5,482 nucleotides of DNA, from positions 1 to 5,482 of the forward strand of contig JAAEPW010000977.1 of assembly GCA_024232355.1 (NCBI GenBank), given 5' to 3'. Below, one piece after another: positions 1-5,482 of this stretch; position 1 is the stretch's first letter; each line of letters begins with the position of its first letter. A program made the position numbers and the translations under genes. The notes below the pieces were generated by a model. The model was not told the DNA's origin. It ran no database searches and was given only the letters and a program-made list of their open reading frames with translations. The DNA is from Chloroflexota bacterium (GTDB lineage Bacteria > Chloroflexota > Anaerolineae > B4-G1).

Positions 1-10
1 CATACAAATG

Positions 11-19
11 AGGGAGGAG
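11..19 (+). promoter_or_regulatory. Shine-Dalgarno ribosome binding site
   Basis: The purine run AGGGAGGAG contains a perfect GGAGG core at 13-17, six bases before the ATG at 24. This near-optimal site fixes the start of the large gene. The other nearby ATG, at 8, has no such site in front of it. Only 23 bases of leader are present, too few to recognise a promoter. Confidence 0.88.
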
Positions 20-23
20 TACG

Positions 24-134
24 ATGAAACACACACGCAATTCAGGAACCAAGCACAACGCTTCCCGCTGGTACGCACTGATCGCCCTGGTGGGAATGCT
101 GGCAATGCTGCTCTGGCCCACCGCGGCCGCAGCC
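24..134 (+). other. Sec signal peptide (residues 1-37)
   Basis: The first 15 residues form a positively charged n-region with Lys and Arg (K2, R5, K10, R15). A hydrophobic core follows at residues 16-31 (Trp, Leu, Ala, Met, Val). It ends in Pro-Thr and four alanines (34-37), giving an AXA-type signal peptidase I site with likely cleavage between A37 and I38. There is no lipobox cysteine, so this is not a lipoprotein signal. The signal supports both the start codon choice and export of the protein. Confidence 0.88.
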
Positions 135-3100
135 ATCCCCCTCACCGATGAACAAGAGCTGAAACAGGCATGGGAATACGCCGCCGACGTCGGCGTCTAC
201 CGCTACCGGACGGACGTTCTGCAAACCATCCATCCCACACCCCGGCTGTCGAACGTGGGCCGCAGCAGCAAGAGCGAGCGCTTTAGCGTGGCCGGGATGA
301 TGGACCGCCCCAACGACACGATGGAGATGAGAATCGCGGCTGACGGGACCATCGAACTCAAGGTGGTGGACGGCGTGAGCTATGGCCGCTTGAACGCACA
401 CGACGAGTGGACCCAGGTCGAGAGCCAGAGCAACTTTTTCGCCCCTGGCGGCGACCCGCTGGGTTACCTGAACGCGGCAGAGAACATTCAGGAGGCAGGG
501 GGCAGGATGCAGGATGCGGAGAGCGGTGCGCCGGATTTGGATACCGCGCTGGCCAATCCCCACTCTGTGCTAGATGGTGAGTATTCTGTTTATACGTTTG
601 ACCTGAGTGGCCCCAAGTACGCCCGCTTTATGCGCGACCAGATGGAAGAGTACTTGAGCCGCGCGGGCAAGTTGCCATCCGGCGTCGATTTGGGCCTGGC
701 CAATACGTACGTGGATATGCAAGGCCACGGCGAAATCTGGGTCGATGCGGAGACCAACCTGCCTATACGCCAAATTATCCGCCTCGAATTCCCGGCGGAA
801 CCGGGCACGCTGAACTGGGTCAGCGCCGACATCACCACCGATTTTTCCGGGTGGGAACAAGGACTGACGACCAGCAACCAGGGCGCAGTAGCCCTGACTC
901 GCTTGCGCGAAAATCCCACCGTTCTATTCACCAACCCCCAATCTTTGTTCCCCAATTCCAGCTTTTTGGCTCCCGCGAACGTACAGCAATTCGCTTTTAC
1001 TGTGAGCCTGAGCGTGCTCGTTCTCGGACTGGTATCCTTGCTCATCACCTACCACCGCTCCCCGAAACTCTACACCGCCATCACTCTGACGATGATTGTC
1101 GCGATGGTGTTCACGCCCTTGATGCGGTCGAATCAGGTCTATGCCTTTTACGAGCAGCAAGAGAGCAAGCAAACGGAGCGGGAGCAACAGACTGTCCAAC
1201 GAGAAACCCAGGAACAACTGCAAGCCGATATCTCGGGCCGCAACTTTAACCCGCACCAGAAACCGTCAAGAGATAGATCAACCGATGTGGTCGTCACTAC
1301 AGCGGATTTAAAAGCCACAATGAATTTAGAAGAGAATGAATCCTGCTCCTCCGATAACGATGCCGACGGGGACGGCCTGAGCGACAACGTTGAATGTTAT
1401 GAAACCGGAACCTGGGTAGATAACGACGACACTGATGGCGACTTTATTCTTGATAGTGTAGAAGTGGCTGGCTTTGAGTACGGAGGCAAGCATTGGTACC
1501 TGAATCCACGCAGTCCCGACAGCAATGGCGATGGCTTGCTGGATGAAATGGAATGTCCTGAATTGGTTTCCGAGACCGGCACACCATTAGCGGATGATGC
1601 TCAATGTAGAGATGCGGATCAAGATGGCACCCCGGATGTCTTTGATTTTGACAATGATGGCGACGGGGTTCCCGACACGCGCGACTCTTCACCCGATAGC
1701 AAGCTTGGCGACTTGAATGCGGGTTTGAGCGATGGGCAATTAAACTATGACATTGTCCTGACCGACACGGAACAGCTTATTTTTGTCGATTTTGAACTCC
1801 GTCCGACCAATAGCGAGCATCTCTGGTACGTGGGCAACGTTCTCGACTGGCCCAGTGGCGATACGCAGGGGCAAATTCGACGCCAGGGCGGCAGCACCAC
1901 CGCCGAGACCTTTATGGATTTTGATATCGAGACGTATGAGAATAGCCCCACGGCCGATCATGGCGATTTGCAGGTCAATCCGTTTTTGGAGATTAAAATC
2001 CCTTACGATGGCAGCAACCCTTCCGGAGGATTGCCCGTTACAAGCACCTCGAGCATAGATGACATCACCAGTTATGACAATATTGATTGGCTGGATACAC
2101 AAACCCTGGCAGAGTATGGTATTTCGGTCACTTTTGACGAGGATGCTGGCGACACCTTGTGGGTTTATGTGCCGCTGATCACTCTAGATGACAGCACCGG
2201 CGATAGCCCGGTGGCATTGACCGGCCGCATGGTCTATCGGCCAGAGATTTTGAACTGGGGCCAAAAACATCAAGCCAGGCTAATTTGGATGATTAACGCC
2301 CTGACTGATACCTGTGACACTAGCAGTGATACTATGCCGGAGGAATTCACATACGATGGGAAAAAAATAAAGAACACTGATGATGATGCTTATGAATCGT
2401 GGTGCGCTATGGATAGCTATGACGGTAAAGATATCTGGAAAACCAGCCAAAGCGTCATTCATAGCTATTACGATGATTTTTACATCACCGGGATGTCTGT
2501 GCGGGAAGACCACGGCATCGATTTGGCCATAATTGCCGAAACTGACACCAGCCTCGCCTACGAAAGTGATTTGTGGCACCTGGCAAATACCCTGCAAAAC
2601 ACCTGGATGGATGGGCGGTTGCACAGCAATGGCGAGCGTTTGGACGTCTTTGGAATTGATGACCTCTATGACGACTGGGGAATCACAAACGCCCTTTATA
2701 CTGAAGAGATTGAGCTAGAGAGCCAGACCAATCTGGGCGATGTCGCTCAAACCCACAACACGCACGTTCTAACCGGCGCTATTCCTTCGCCCGCGGATGG
2801 CTATAGCACCACCTTGCTCTATGCCGGTGAAGAAACCTATCGCAGTGTAGGGCTGCCTGATGATTCGGTAGAGAGTCTTACGAACGATTTGAGCCTTGAT
2901 TTTTCTAATCAAACGTTGAACACAATGGCCTTTATGCGCTTTGCGCCTTTTAGTTACGATGCCGCTACAGACAGTTGGGATGGAGTCGATTATGCTGCGT
3001 ATGTGCCGTCTATGGAGCCAGGGCTAGCCAGCGTTTTTGGCAATGATGTGATTGACAGCCTGGTCAATTATGAATCCGTCAGCGATTATGATGCGCTCCG

Positions 3101-5482
3101 CACAGGGGCCGTTCAACTAGCTCTCAGCTATTACATGAGCCTTTACCAGGGGCCAAACTCACTGGTGGCAATAGACGGAGAAAGCATAAACACAGCCAGT
3201 CTCCAATCCATCATCTATACCCAGGACCCCGCAGTAACCGTGGCGCAAACCATGCTGGGCGATATCCAGGCTTTTTATGACCAACTCGATTTGTCTGTGA
3301 CCGCTGTTAATGGCGATACCTTGTTGAGCACCTGGAATGTATTGGCCAACTCTCCCGCCACGCTTTTGCAGGCCATTGCGGATGCCGACCAGGGCACCGT
3401 CACCAATTACAACCTTGCCTTTGCAGAATTGTTCGATTATTACAAGACCTTTACCTTTGATACCAGCGATTACCTGCTGACCACGCCTCTAGCCAATGCC
3501 CTTGTGGGGTCTGTTGTGACGAGCGCGATAACGACACTCCAGATGGTGGGCTTTGGCTTGAATAATGCGCAAAACCTGACCATTGTAGGCTTGTTTGCGA
3601 AAACAGCCTACACCTTTTATAACCTTTATTATTACTACAACAAGGTAAAGGACCTCAGCACCCCACTGGGGAACTTTACCAACCTCACCAGAATGCGCAG
3701 CATTCAGAGTATACTTTCGTTGGTTGTGAACCTTGTACTGACAGTTGCCCCGCTTGTATACGCCTTGGTAAGCGGTAGTATTCAGATTACAGACCTGGAC
3801 TTTACGGCTGCGTTGGCCCGTACGATTGCGAGGGTCTATGTGCTTATCGTTAGCTTTATCCTGAGCGCAAATCCGGTAGGCGCACTGGTTTTGACCATAA
3901 TTGGTATTATTGATGGCCTGATTAGGCTCGTCTGCGCCATTGTTGAATCAGCCAATGGTGATAAAACTATTGACAAGACGGTTGACACCTGGGTGTGTGG
4001 GGGCATTATGAGCGCCGTGAGCAAGGCCATCACCTATCTCATTTTTGACCAAACGCCCATGGTCGATTTGGAAAAGGACGGGCGTCTTGTGATTGAACTG
4101 AACGAGCCTACCCTGATTGACCCTGCCTCCGGCATAGTGCTCAATAACGCTCTAAAAGTGAGTGCTGCGGTCAGGACTAATCTTTATTTCAACGAACCCA
4201 CCCTTATGGGCTACACCTATTGGCACCAATTTGACGATGACAACCTGAATGATAGCACCTTTGAATACCGCCTGCAGAGTGAAGAAAAAGACAGAGAGCC
4301 GAAACAAAACCAGGTGGATTGGGAGGTGCCCCCGGGACGCGAGCCAGATACCGATTTGGACATTCCCAATGACCTGCGCTATTACAAGGTATTCTATCCT
4401 TCCGAAACGTTTACATTGGCAACCTATGGCGTAAATCAAGTCCAGGACATCTATTTTACCGAATCCTTTAATATGAACTCTCAGGAATGTTGGACCGTTT
4501 ACACGCCCTATCCTGTGCCGGTTTGTTATGTGCGTACCTATAAAAATTCGCTGCACACCGACCTGCGCAATGATTTTATCTTTGACGTATTTCCAGATAC
4601 CATCACTGGGTTTATGGCGCTGGCCACCAGTGATGGCACAAACTATCGCCTGGCCTGGGACGATAGCTTTCCCCAGCAGTGGGACGCCGACGGCGATGGC
4701 CTCATCAGCCAGGCCCACCATGGGAATGACCCTGACGATGGCCACCCGGATTCGGATTATGACGGCTTGTCTGACCAGTATGAATTTGAGATTGGCTCCA
4801 AAATGGACAGCGCCGACACCGACTGTGATGGCCTGACCGATTATTGGGAAGTTTTCTACAACACCGACCCCAACCAGGCCGATAGCGACCGCGATGGCCT
4901 GGCCGACGGGCTAGAAGTTTTCCACAACAACGTCATCTATCCATACAAGAACAGCGATTACAACGAGGTCATCAACCCCTGCGAGAATAAAGCCGAACAA
5001 GAGTGGACGGGTGGTTGGAAAGTGGTCTACGACTTTGATGACAGCGGCAATCCGCTCACATCCTGGGTCAGCGCCGACCCCGCCGACTTTGACAGCGATG
5101 ACGATGGCATCATCGACAACTTTGAATACATCTATGGCTACAACCCCAACGCCATCTCGTCTCTAAATGTTCTATCGCTCAACTCGGGGCTGCCGGGCGG
5201 GGACACCTATGCGCCCGGGGCCAGCGCGGTCTATACCGCCACCATCCAAAACGAACTGGACAATCGTTATGCGCAGGGCCTGTTGCAGGCCGAATACCCG
5301 GTAGATAACCTGGTCAGCACGACCGTGATGGAAACCCTGGTCCCCCTGGCCTCAACCACAATGAGTGGCTCGGTCCAGCTTTCATCCAACATCACGGCCA
5401 ACACCTTTGCCACGCTGACCATTCGGGCCGGGGCCGTGATTAACGACCTCAGCACCGGTCGCCTGGCCTGGCTGCATCTGAA
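24..5482 (+). CDS. Giant exported multidomain protein with TSP3 repeats and membrane segments (3' partial)
   Basis: The frame from the ATG at 24 stays open to the window end (1819 complete codons, no stop), so the C-terminus is missing. Visible modules in order are: signal peptide, LolA/LppX-like domain, membrane hairpin, coiled coil, Asp-rich TSP3 calcium-binding cluster, beta module, helical stretch, hydrophobic multi-helix core, beta region, second TSP3 cluster and the start of an Ig-like domain. The product should be exported by Sec and held in or at the cell envelope, with most of its mass outside. No catalytic motif was recognised, so I give no enzymatic role. The protein is rich in Asp, Thr and Ser, and low in Lys and Cys (12 Cys, none before residue 441). 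Similar architectures occur, from memory, in unnamed giant proteins of Chloroflexota. A surface structural, adhesive or pore-forming role is possible but unproven. The open frame, ribosome site and signal peptide make the gene call secure; its function is unknown. Confidence 0.95.
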   Translation, partial: MKHTRNSGTKHNASRWYALIALVGMLAMLLWPTAAAAIPLTDEQELKQAWEYAADVGVYRYRTDVLQTIHPTPRLSNVGRSSKSERFSVAGMMDRPNDTMEMRIAADGTIELKVVDGVSYGRLNAHDEWTQVESQSNFFAPGGDPLGYLNAAENIQEAGGRMQDAESGAPDLDTALANPHSVLDGEYSVYTFDLSGPKYARFMRDQMEEYLSRAGKLPSGVDLGLANTYVDMQGHGEIWVDAETNLPIRQIIRLEFPAEPGTLNWVSADITTDFSGWEQGLTTSNQGAVALTRLRENPTVLFTNPQSLFPNSSFLAPANVQQFAFTVSLSVLVLGLVSLLITYHRSPKLYTAITLTMIVAMVFTPLMRSNQVYAFYEQQESKQTEREQQTVQRETQEQLQADISGRNFNPHQKPSRDRSTDVVVTTADLKATMNLEENESCSSDNDADGDGLSDNVECYETGTWVDNDDTDGDFILDSVEVAGFEYGGKHWYLNPRSPDSNGDGLLDEMECPELVSETGTPLADDAQCRDADQDGTPDVFDFDNDGDGVPDTRDSSPDSKLGDLNAGLSDGQLNYDIVLTDTEQLIFVDFELRPTNSEHLWYVGNVLDWPSGDTQGQIRRQGGSTTAETFMDFDIETYENSPTADHGDLQVNPFLEIKIPYDGSNPSGGLPVTSTSSIDDITSYDNIDWLDTQTLAEYGISVTFDEDAGDTLWVYVPLITLDDSTGDSPVALTGRMVYRPEILNWGQKHQARLIWMINALTDTCDTSSDTMPEEFTYDGKKIKNTDDDAYESWCAMDSYDGKDIWKTSQSVIHSYYDDFYITGMSVREDHGIDLAIIAETDTSLAYESDLWHLANTLQNTWMDGRLHSNGERLDVFGIDDLYDDWGITNALYTEEIELESQTNLGDVAQTHNTHVLTGAIPSPADGYSTTLLYAGEETYRSVGLPDDSVESLTNDLSLDFSNQTLNTMAFMRFAPFSYDAATDSWDGVDYAAYVPSMEPGLASVFGNDVIDSLVNYESVSDYDALRTGAVQLALSYYMSLYQGPNSLVAIDGESINTASLQSIIYTQDPAVTVAQTMLGDIQAFYDQLDLSVTAVNGDTLLSTWNVLANSPATLLQAIADADQGTVTNYNLAFAELFDYYKTFTFDTSDYLLTTPLANALVGSVVTSAITTLQMVGFGLNNAQNLTIVGLFAKTAYTFYNLYYYYNKVKDLSTPLGNFTNLTRMRSIQSILSLVVNLVLTVAPLVYALVSGSIQITDLDFTAALARTIARVYVLIVSFILSANPVGALVLTIIGIIDGLIRLVCAIVESANGDKTIDKTVDTWVCGGIMSAVSKAITYLIFDQTPMVDLEKDGRLVIELNEPTLIDPASGIVLNNALKVSAAVRTNLYFNEPTLMGYTYWHQFDDDNLNDSTFEYRLQSEEKDREPKQNQVDWEVPPGREPDTDLDIPNDLRYYKVFYPSETFTLATYGVNQVQDIYFTESFNMNSQECWTVYTPYPVPVCYVRTYKNSLHTDLRNDFIFDVFPDTITGFMALATSDGTNYRLAWDDSFPQQWDADGDGLISQAHHGNDPDDGHPDSDYDGLSDQYEFEIGSKMDSADTDCDGLTDYWEVFYNTDPNQADSDRDGLADGLEVFHNNVIYPYKNSDYNEVINPCENKAEQEWTGGWKVVYDFDDSGNPLTSWVSADPADFDSDDDGIIDNFEYIYGYNPNAISSLNVLSLNSGLPGGDTYAPGASAVYTATIQNELDNRYAQGLLQAEYPVDNLVSTTVMETLVPLASTTMSGSVQLSSNITANTFATLTIRAGAVINDLSTGRLAWLHL
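135..857 (+). other. LolA/LppX-like exported domain (residues ~38-278)
   Basis: This soluble segment of about 240 residues directly follows the signal peptide. It begins with a helix (DEQELKQAWEYAADVGVYRY), then alternating strands with short polar turns, and near its end has a GHGEIWVDAETNLPIRQ motif. The pattern G-x-x-W-V-D-x-x-T-x-L-P-x-R is typical of the LolA/LppX/RseB-like fold, an open half-barrel that binds lipid or senses envelope components. From family knowledge the domain could hold a hydrophobic ligand at the membrane surface. The fold assignment rests on this motif and the strand pattern only, and no ligand can be deduced. The region is more Arg-rich and less Asp-rich than the rest of the protein and uses more GC-rich codons. 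Confidence 0.5.
990..1124 (+). other. Two-helix transmembrane hairpin (residues 323-367)
   Basis: Two hydrophobic helices, about residues 323-343 and 349-367, are separated by a short loop (YHRSPK) carrying His, Arg and Lys. With the signal peptide cleaved, the preceding domain is outside. The first helix would then run inward, the basic loop would face the cytoplasm as the positive-inside rule expects, and the second helix would return outward. This hairpin probably anchors the protein in the cytoplasmic membrane and leaves everything downstream extracytoplasmic until the next hydrophobic region at residue 1156. Confidence 0.78.
1149..1229 (+). other. Gln/Glu-rich probable coiled coil (residues 376-402)
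   Basis: Immediately after the second membrane helix lies a 27-residue run built almost only of Gln, Glu, Lys, Arg and Thr, without Pro or Gly. It should form a charged surface helix or short coiled coil that could serve as a stalk or oligomerisation element next to the membrane. It is followed by a loosely structured linker (403-440) containing Pro, Ser and Arg. Few hydrophobic heptad positions are visible, so a single exposed helix is an equally good reading. Confidence 0.5.
1353..1703 (+). repeat. Thrombospondin type 3-like calcium-binding repeats, cluster A (residues 444-560)
   Basis: This Asp-rich stretch holds repeated D-x-D/N-x-D-G-D/L-x-D units. Clear examples are DNDADGDGLSDNVE at 444-457, DDTDGDFILDSVE at 468-480, SPDSNGDGLLDEME at 497-510, and DADQDGTPDVFDFDNDGDGVPD at 530-551 (the last split here as DADQDGTPDVFD and FDNDGDGVPD). 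The EF-hand-like loops with a following Glu are the signature of TSP3 repeats, which bind calcium and form rigid extracellular spacers. Four cysteines (441, 458, 511, 528) bracket the units and could form disulfides, which fits an exported location. One unit is degenerate (G-D-F-I-L-D) and its calcium binding may be weakened. Confidence 0.88.
1740..2669 (+). other. Large predominantly beta module (residues ~573-882), unknown function
   Basis: After the TSP3 repeats comes about 310 residues of alternating short hydrophobic strands and polar turns. Landmarks are LRPTNSEHLWYVGNVLDWP (from about residue 592), IKIPYDG, TLWVYVPL, MVYRP, a RLIWMINALTDTC strand, and GMSVREDHGIDLAII around residues 823-837. 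Cys764 and Cys794 lie within the module and could pair. I believe comparable LRPTN / VREDHG segments follow TSP3 repeats in other giant Chloroflexota proteins, but this is recollection and not a search result. No known enzyme motif is visible. A short lower-GC patch with a seven-A run (2361-2367) lies in a variable-looking loop. Confidence 0.45.
2670..3488 (+). other. Mixed, partly helical region before the hydrophobic core (residues ~883-1155)
   Basis: I recognise no named domain here. The first part (to about 990) is polar with beta-like stretches and repeated Thr/Asp. The second part (from about 1015) contains several probable amphipathic helices, such as LRTGAVQLALSYYMSLYQ, a MLGDIQAFYDQL helix and an ANSPATLLQAIADA helix, rich in Ala, Leu and Tyr. 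These helices lead directly into the long hydrophobic region and may pack against it as one helical domain. The segment has no cysteine and few lysines. Confidence 0.4.
3489..4046 (+). other. Hydrophobic multi-helix core, putative membrane-inserting region (residues 1156-1341)
   Basis: About 185 residues carry up to six hydrophobic helices, roughly at 1156-1179, 1185-1205, 1227-1250, 1264-1283, 1285-1307 and 1326-1341. The clearest are the third (SILSLVVNLVLTVAPLVYAL) and the fifth (VGALVLTIIGIIDGLIRLVC). The fourth and fifth are joined by an S-A-N-P-V-G turn. The second is unusually aromatic, with four consecutive tyrosines (1202-1205). The region sits between soluble extracellular-type modules, so an even number of spans would keep both flanks outside. 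However, the loop after helix two carries K1207, K1209, R1223 and R1225 and would face outside, contrary to the positive-inside rule. The alternative is a buried helical bundle that inserts conditionally, as in pore-forming proteins. Cys1304 and Cys1325 flank the last loop. Confidence 0.7.
4047..4679 (+). other. Beta-rich connecting region (residues 1342-1552), unknown
   Basis: This segment returns to soluble, acidic sequence after the last hydrophobic helix. It starts DQTPMVDLEKDGRLVIELNE and continues with alternating strand-like stretches, a charged low-complexity insertion (EEKDREPKQNQ at about 1426-1436) and a strand pair holding Cys1489 and Cys1501, only eleven residues apart across a TPYPVPV turn and therefore a likely disulfide hairpin. 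I recognise no family. Its position suggests a beta-sandwich linking the hydrophobic core to the second calcium-binding cluster. Confidence 0.4.
4680..5153 (+). repeat. Thrombospondin type 3-like calcium-binding repeats, cluster B (residues 1553-1710)
   Basis: At least five D-x-D-x-D-G-x-x-D-type units are visible: WDADGDGLIS at 1553, SDYDGLSDQYE at 1577, DTDCDGLTDYWE at 1598, DSDRDGLADGLE at 1620, and DSDDDGIIDNFEYIYGYNP at 1690. Between the fourth and fifth lies an insertion of about 57 residues containing a W-x-G-G-W-K-V-V-Y motif and S-W-V-S-A-D-P, a spacer I associate with bacterial TSP3 proteins. The regular Glu after each loop and the G-x-N/D-P endings (N-T-D-P-N, G-Y-N-P-N) are family hallmarks. 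Cys1601 and Cys1653 may pair. These repeats probably bind calcium and form a stiff extracellular spacer. Confidence 0.88.
5163..5482 (+). other. Start of Ig-like (DUF11/CARDB-like) domain, cut by window end (residues 1714-1819+)
   Basis: After the last TSP3 repeat the sequence becomes a Thr/Val/Ala-rich all-beta stretch. It has a Y-A-P-G-A-S-A-V-Y-T-A-T-I-Q-N motif, close to the P-G-x-x-x-x-Y-T-x-x-x-x-N signature of bacterial DUF11/CARDB Ig-like domains. Later come regular strands (SGSVQLSSNI, ATLTIRAGAVI). Such domains usually occur in tandem on surface proteins, so more may follow beyond the window. There are no cysteines or charged clusters. The fold call rests on the motif and strand pattern. 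Confidence 0.55.

Noticed and set aside
118..131. GC-rich palindrome including GCGGCCGC
   Set aside because: It encodes the run of alanines at the signal peptide cleavage site and is explained by GCG/GCC/GCA codons. It is not placed as an operator or terminator.
8..151. Small upstream-overlapping ORF of 47 codons from the ATG at 8
   Set aside because: No ribosome binding site precedes it within the visible sequence. The strong site at 11-19 lies inside it and serves the ATG at 24, and its product has no signal-like or domain features.
42..563. Antisense ORF of 173 codons
   Set aside because: It overlaps the signal peptide and LolA-like region of the well-supported sense gene. Its translation is a His/Val/Ala/Gly-rich composition typical of antisense shadow frames, with no recognisable motif.
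851..1249. Sense-strand ORF of 132 codons in another frame
   Set aside because: It overlaps the membrane hairpin and coiled coil of the main frame. It is an Arg/Pro/Ser-rich low-complexity product with no hydrophobic pattern or family motif.
2358..2369. Seven-A run as a possible programmed frameshift or slippage site
   Set aside because: The in-frame codons are GGG AAA AAA ATA, which do not form an X-XXY-YYZ slippery heptamer in the right phase. I saw no strong downstream stem, and the zero frame continues for thousands of bases, so no frameshift is needed.
4152..4745. Antisense ORF of 197 codons
   Set aside because: It lies opposite the second TSP3 cluster and preceding beta region of the large gene. 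Asp and Gly codons (GAC/GAT, GGC) read antisense give Val, Ile, Ala and Pro codons with few stops, so long open antisense frames are expected. No protein family is recognisable in it.

Overview
The window is occupied almost entirely by one very large gene on the + strand. After a 23-base leader with a strong ribosome binding site, an ATG at 24 opens a reading frame that I translated codon by codon to the last base without meeting a stop. That gives 1819 complete codons, and the gene runs off the right edge. It is easy to miss because it has no stop inside the window. All the shorter ORFs on either strand lie within it and look like shadows.

The product is an exported, multidomain surface or membrane protein. 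In order it has: a Sec signal peptide (residues 1-37); a LolA/LppX-like lipoprotein-type domain (about 38-278); a two-helix membrane hairpin (323-367); a Gln/Glu-rich probable coiled coil (376-402); a first cluster of Asp-rich thrombospondin type 3 (TSP3)-like calcium-binding repeats (444-560); a large mostly beta module (about 573-882); a partly helical stretch (883-1155); a long, strongly hydrophobic multi-helix region (1156-1341); another beta-rich stretch (1342-1552); a second TSP3 cluster (1553-1710); and the start of an Ig-like (DUF11/CARDB-like) domain that is cut off by the window end.

The source is a bacterium. GC content is intermediate, visibly higher at both ends than in the middle. 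The architecture recalls the giant TSP3-containing hypothetical proteins I associate with Chloroflexota (Anaerolineae/Caldilineae), but that assignment rests on memory of similar sequences and is tentative. No RNA gene, mobile element, CRISPR array or terminator was seen. The most interesting point is a hydrophobic, possibly membrane-inserting core embedded between calcium-binding extracellular repeats in one polypeptide. That layout would suit a cell-surface machine, adhesin or pore-forming/toxin-like protein, but the sequence does not decide which.
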